A stretch of 64,000 nt of DNA from JAJEAD01 sp965221555 (GTDB lineage Bacteria; Pseudomonadota; Gammaproteobacteria; HK1): contig OZ244895.1 of assembly GCA_965221555.1 (NCBI GenBank), forward strand, positions 1,054,001 through 1,118,000, read 5' to 3'. The position numbers were made by a program, and so were the translations under genes. Position 1 is the stretch's first letter, and each line of letters begins with the position of its first letter. Below are positions 61,888 through 64,000 of the stretch, piece after piece. The notes under the pieces are model-generated. The model had not been told where the DNA came from. It ran no database searches and saw only the letters and a program-made list of their open reading frames with translations.

Positions 61888-62577
61888 GTGAGCAAGAGAA
61901 TCCTGATTGTCGAGGATGAGCCCGCCATCCGGGAGATGGTCGAATCCGCGTTGTTGTCGGCCGGATTCGCGACCTCGCTGGCCGGCAGTGCGAGCGAGGC
62001 GGACGCGGAGATCCGTGCCGCTCCGCCCCATCTCATCCTGCTCGACTGGATGCTGCCCGGAGTGAGTGGGGTGGAGTTCGCCCGCCGCCTGCGCCGCCGC
62101 GACGCGACACGGGAAACGCCGATCATCATGCTGACCGCGCGCTGCGAAGAGTCGGAACGCCTCCAGGCTTTCGAGGCGGGCATCGATGACTACGTGTCCA
62201 AGCCCTTCTCCGTGCGAGAGCTGCTTGCGCGCATCAGGGCGGTGTTGCGACGCAGCGCCGGCGCCGATGACGACGCCGCAATCGAGATCGAAGGCCTGCG
62301 CCTCGATCCGGCGAGCCACCGCGTGAGCAGCCGGGGCCGCTCGATCAAGCTGGGTCCCACCGAATTTCGCATGCTGCGTTTCTTCATAGGTCATCAGGAG
62401 CGGGTGTTCACCCGCGGCCAGCTCCTGGACCAGGTCTGGGGAAACCACGTCTACGTGGAAGAACGTACGGTGGACGTGCACATACGCCGACTCCGAAAGG
62501 CGCTGGCGCCATACGGGCATGACCGTCTCATCCAGACCGTGCACGGTACCGGATACCGTTTCTCGCGCGAGCCCTGA
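61888..62577 (+). CDS. phoB: Phosphate response regulator PhoB
   Basis: OmpR-family regulator of 229 residues. Receiver: acidic pair EDE at 9-11, phosphorylated Asp53 in LLDWMLPG, Lys in YVSKPF. The DNA-binding winged helix has GPTEFRMLRFFIGHQERVFTRGQLLDQVWG and RTVDVHIRRLRKAL. It should bind the PHO box upstream of the divergent pstS. The start is a GTG giving MSKRILIVEDE. Confidence 0.95.
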   Translation: MSKRILIVEDEPAIREMVESALLSAGFATSLAGSASEADAEIRAAPPHLILLDWMLPGVSGVEFARRLRRRDATRETPIIMLTARCEESERLQAFEAGIDDYVSKPFSVRELLARIRAVLRRSAGADDDAAIEIEGLRLDPASHRVSSRGRSIKLGPTEFRMLRFFIGHQERVFTRGQLLDQVWGNHVYVEERTVDVHIRRLRKALAPYGHDRLIQTVHGTGYRFSREP

Positions 62578-62862
62578 CTCCGCCGGGTTCTCCGGGAGGC
62601 GCCGAATGGATCCGCAAGACGCCGATGCGAAGCGCGCGGAGATGCCGGACCAGTGCTTCACGACACGTCCGGTGCAATGCCGGGGGCAGGGACAGTGCCG
62701 GCTCGCTCTGGGTCGGGGCCCGCGTGAAGCACCCCAGCGGCGAGACGCCGCTTGCCCTGGCGCTGGCTGCGGCAGGTGCTATTCTCGGGGTGTGCACGGC
62801 GCGCAATCTCCACCCGCACCGGGTCGAAGCGTAGTTCGGGCCGAGATCCCCGGGGGTCGCCG

Positions 62863-64000
62863 GTGACGCTCCAATCCCGTCCCTGGCTCGCCGAAGTGCG
62901 GCGCATCGCATTCGGCGCGCTCGCGCTCTTCGCCGTCGGCTACCTGGTGGGCTCGCCCGCGGGTGTCGTGCTCATCGGTGCGATCGCCTATCTCGGATGG
63001 CACCTGCGCCAGCTCTATCTCGTGCAGCAGTGGCTCACGCACGGGAAGCAGCGGCCCCGGCCGCAAGGGCGCGGCGTGTGGGCGCCGCTGCTTGACTCGC
63101 TGGAACGCCTCAACCGGCAGAGCCGCAAGCGCAAGCGCCGCCTGCGAAACTTCGTCAGGCGTTTCGAGCACGCGGTGGCCGCCTTCCCCGACGCGGCGGT
63201 GGTGCTGCGCATCGACGGCGGAATCCTGTGGCTGAACGAGGCCGCCACCGAGCTGCTCGGCCTGCGCCACCCCCAGGACCTCAACCATCCAATCGCGAAT
63301 CTCATCCGCAATCCGCTCTTCGTCGAGTACCTGGAGCAGGGGAGCTTCGATGAGCCGCTGGCGATGCTCTCGCCGGTAGACGACGCCATCCACCTTCTGG
63401 TGCGAATCGTGCCCTACGGCAGCAACCGGCGTCTGCTGCTCGCCCGCGATACCACCCGGCTCAACCGCCTGGAGCAGATCCGCAAGGACTTCGTGGCGAA
63501 CGTGTCGCACGAGCTGCGCAGCCCGCTCACGGTCATCGTCGGCTACCTGGAAACGTTCGAGGGAGACGAGCGGGCGCCGGAGCACTGGCGTCGACCGCTG
63601 GCCCAGATGTCCCAACAGGCGCAGCGCATGGCGCTCATTGTGGAGGATCTCCTCAAGCTGTCGCGCATAGAGCACTCGCCGGGCGCGGCGCCGAAGAACC
63701 CGGTTCCCATTGCCGAGATGCTCGCGGGGGTGCGCAACGACGCGCTCGGCCTCTCCGAGGACTCGCACCGCATTCACCTGGAGGCGGAGAGTGGCGAGCG
63801 CTTGCTCGGGGACTACAACGAGCTCTACAGCGCCTTCGCCAATCTGGTGTTCAATGCCATCCAGTACACGCCGCGGGGCGGTGACATCTGGCTACGCTGG
63901 AAGTACGCGAACGGGGGTGCGGTGCTTGAGATCGAGGACACCGGAATCGGGGTCGAAGAGCATCATCTGCCCCGCCTGACCGAACGCTTCTACCGTGTCG
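62863..64000 (+). CDS. phoR: Phosphate sensor histidine kinase PhoR, partial
   Basis: The right edge of the window cuts this gene; 379 residues are visible. Two N-terminal membrane segments (about residues 15-45, including GALALFAVGYLVG) precede a PAS domain (about 95-190). The phosphoacceptor His is residue 216 in NVSHELRSPLTVIVGYLE. The N box reads NLVFNAIQYTP and the G1 region EDTGIGV. The start is a GTG. It is 285 bases after phoB; that space shows no gene I can support. Confidence 0.93.
   Translation, partial: MTLQSRPWLAEVRRIAFGALALFAVGYLVGSPAGVVLIGAIAYLGWHLRQLYLVQQWLTHGKQRPRPQGRGVWAPLLDSLERLNRQSRKRKRRLRNFVRRFEHAVAAFPDAAVVLRIDGGILWLNEAATELLGLRHPQDLNHPIANLIRNPLFVEYLEQGSFDEPLAMLSPVDDAIHLLVRIVPYGSNRRLLLARDTTRLNRLEQIRKDFVANVSHELRSPLTVIVGYLETFEGDERAPEHWRRPLAQMSQQAQRMALIVEDLLKLSRIEHSPGAAPKNPVPIAEMLAGVRNDALGLSEDSHRIHLEAESGERLLGDYNELYSAFANLVFNAIQYTPRGGDIWLRWKYANGGAVLEIEDTGIGVEEHHLPRLTERFYRV

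Noticed and set aside
62625..62834. Small open frame between phoB and phoR with a hydrophobic stretch
   Set aside because: No ribosome site, no family resemblance, and it ends before phoR without coupling; not supported as a gene.

Overview
The window reads as a GC-rich chromosomal segment of a gammaproteobacterium. The evidence is gene content and order: engB with cytochrome c4 and dsbA; prfA-prmC; a TPR lipoprotein, lolB, ispE, tRNA-Gln, prs, rplY and pth in the usual gammaproteobacterial order; ubiD, xthA, cytoplasmic bL31, and pst/phoU with divergent phoBR. A reducing type I PKS, betaine uptake and several Fe(II)/2-oxoglutarate oxygenases suggest a marine, possibly host-associated, lifestyle; that part is inference.

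Layout. 0-2.6 kb: the tail of a DUF2058 gene, a 3-hydroxyisobutyrate dehydrogenase-type enzyme and an alpha/beta hydrolase. 2.8-13.5 kb (minus): a 3442-residue PKS (KS-AT-DH-cMT-ER-KR-ACP, then a second KS and a decayed AT), preceded by a small free-standing carrier protein. 13.8-18.8 kb (minus): a glycine-betaine-type ABC transporter (binding protein, ATPase, double permease) plus an unrecognised membrane protein. 19.4-28.2 kb: housekeeping genes. Between engB and rpmE is an AT-rich patch with DnaA-box matches. 28.4-35.8 kb (plus): the TPR-lolB-ispE-tRNA-prs-rplY-pth block, ending in a triple-RidA protein fused by stop/start overlap to pth. 35.9-49.6 kb: accessory metabolism, with a rhomboid protease, three Fe/2OG oxygenases, a class III aminotransferase, OsmC, an FrhB-like Fe-S protein, a FadB-like protein with damaged active sites, a copper amine oxidase, MaoC and an RRM protein. 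50.0-53.2 kb (minus): an Fe-S oxidoreductase, acyl-CoA dehydrogenase and DUF3501 operon. 53.6 kb: a double DUF1127 protein. 54.4-64 kb: a homocysteine methyltransferase, phoU, pstB, pstA, pstC and pstS (minus), with phoB and partial phoR divergent.

Two themes stand out. First, a family of roughly 180-bp elements (some about 285 bp) with inverted ends is scattered through at least ten intergenic spaces. Two clean copies are flanked by matching 4-bp repeats (CTAG, CTAA), and two copies interrupt the pst operon. Second, several large proteins keep their fold but have lost catalytic residues: the second AT of the PKS, and both halves of the FadB-like protein.

Functionally, betaine import, a betaine/homocysteine-type methyltransferase, amine oxidase and aminotransferase point to use of methylated amines and amines. 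The Pst-PhoU-PhoBR set, with a recognisable PHO box, handles phosphate scarcity. The PKS with its carrier protein probably makes a reduced, possibly methyl-branched chain. All assignments come from reading motifs by eye; no database search was run.
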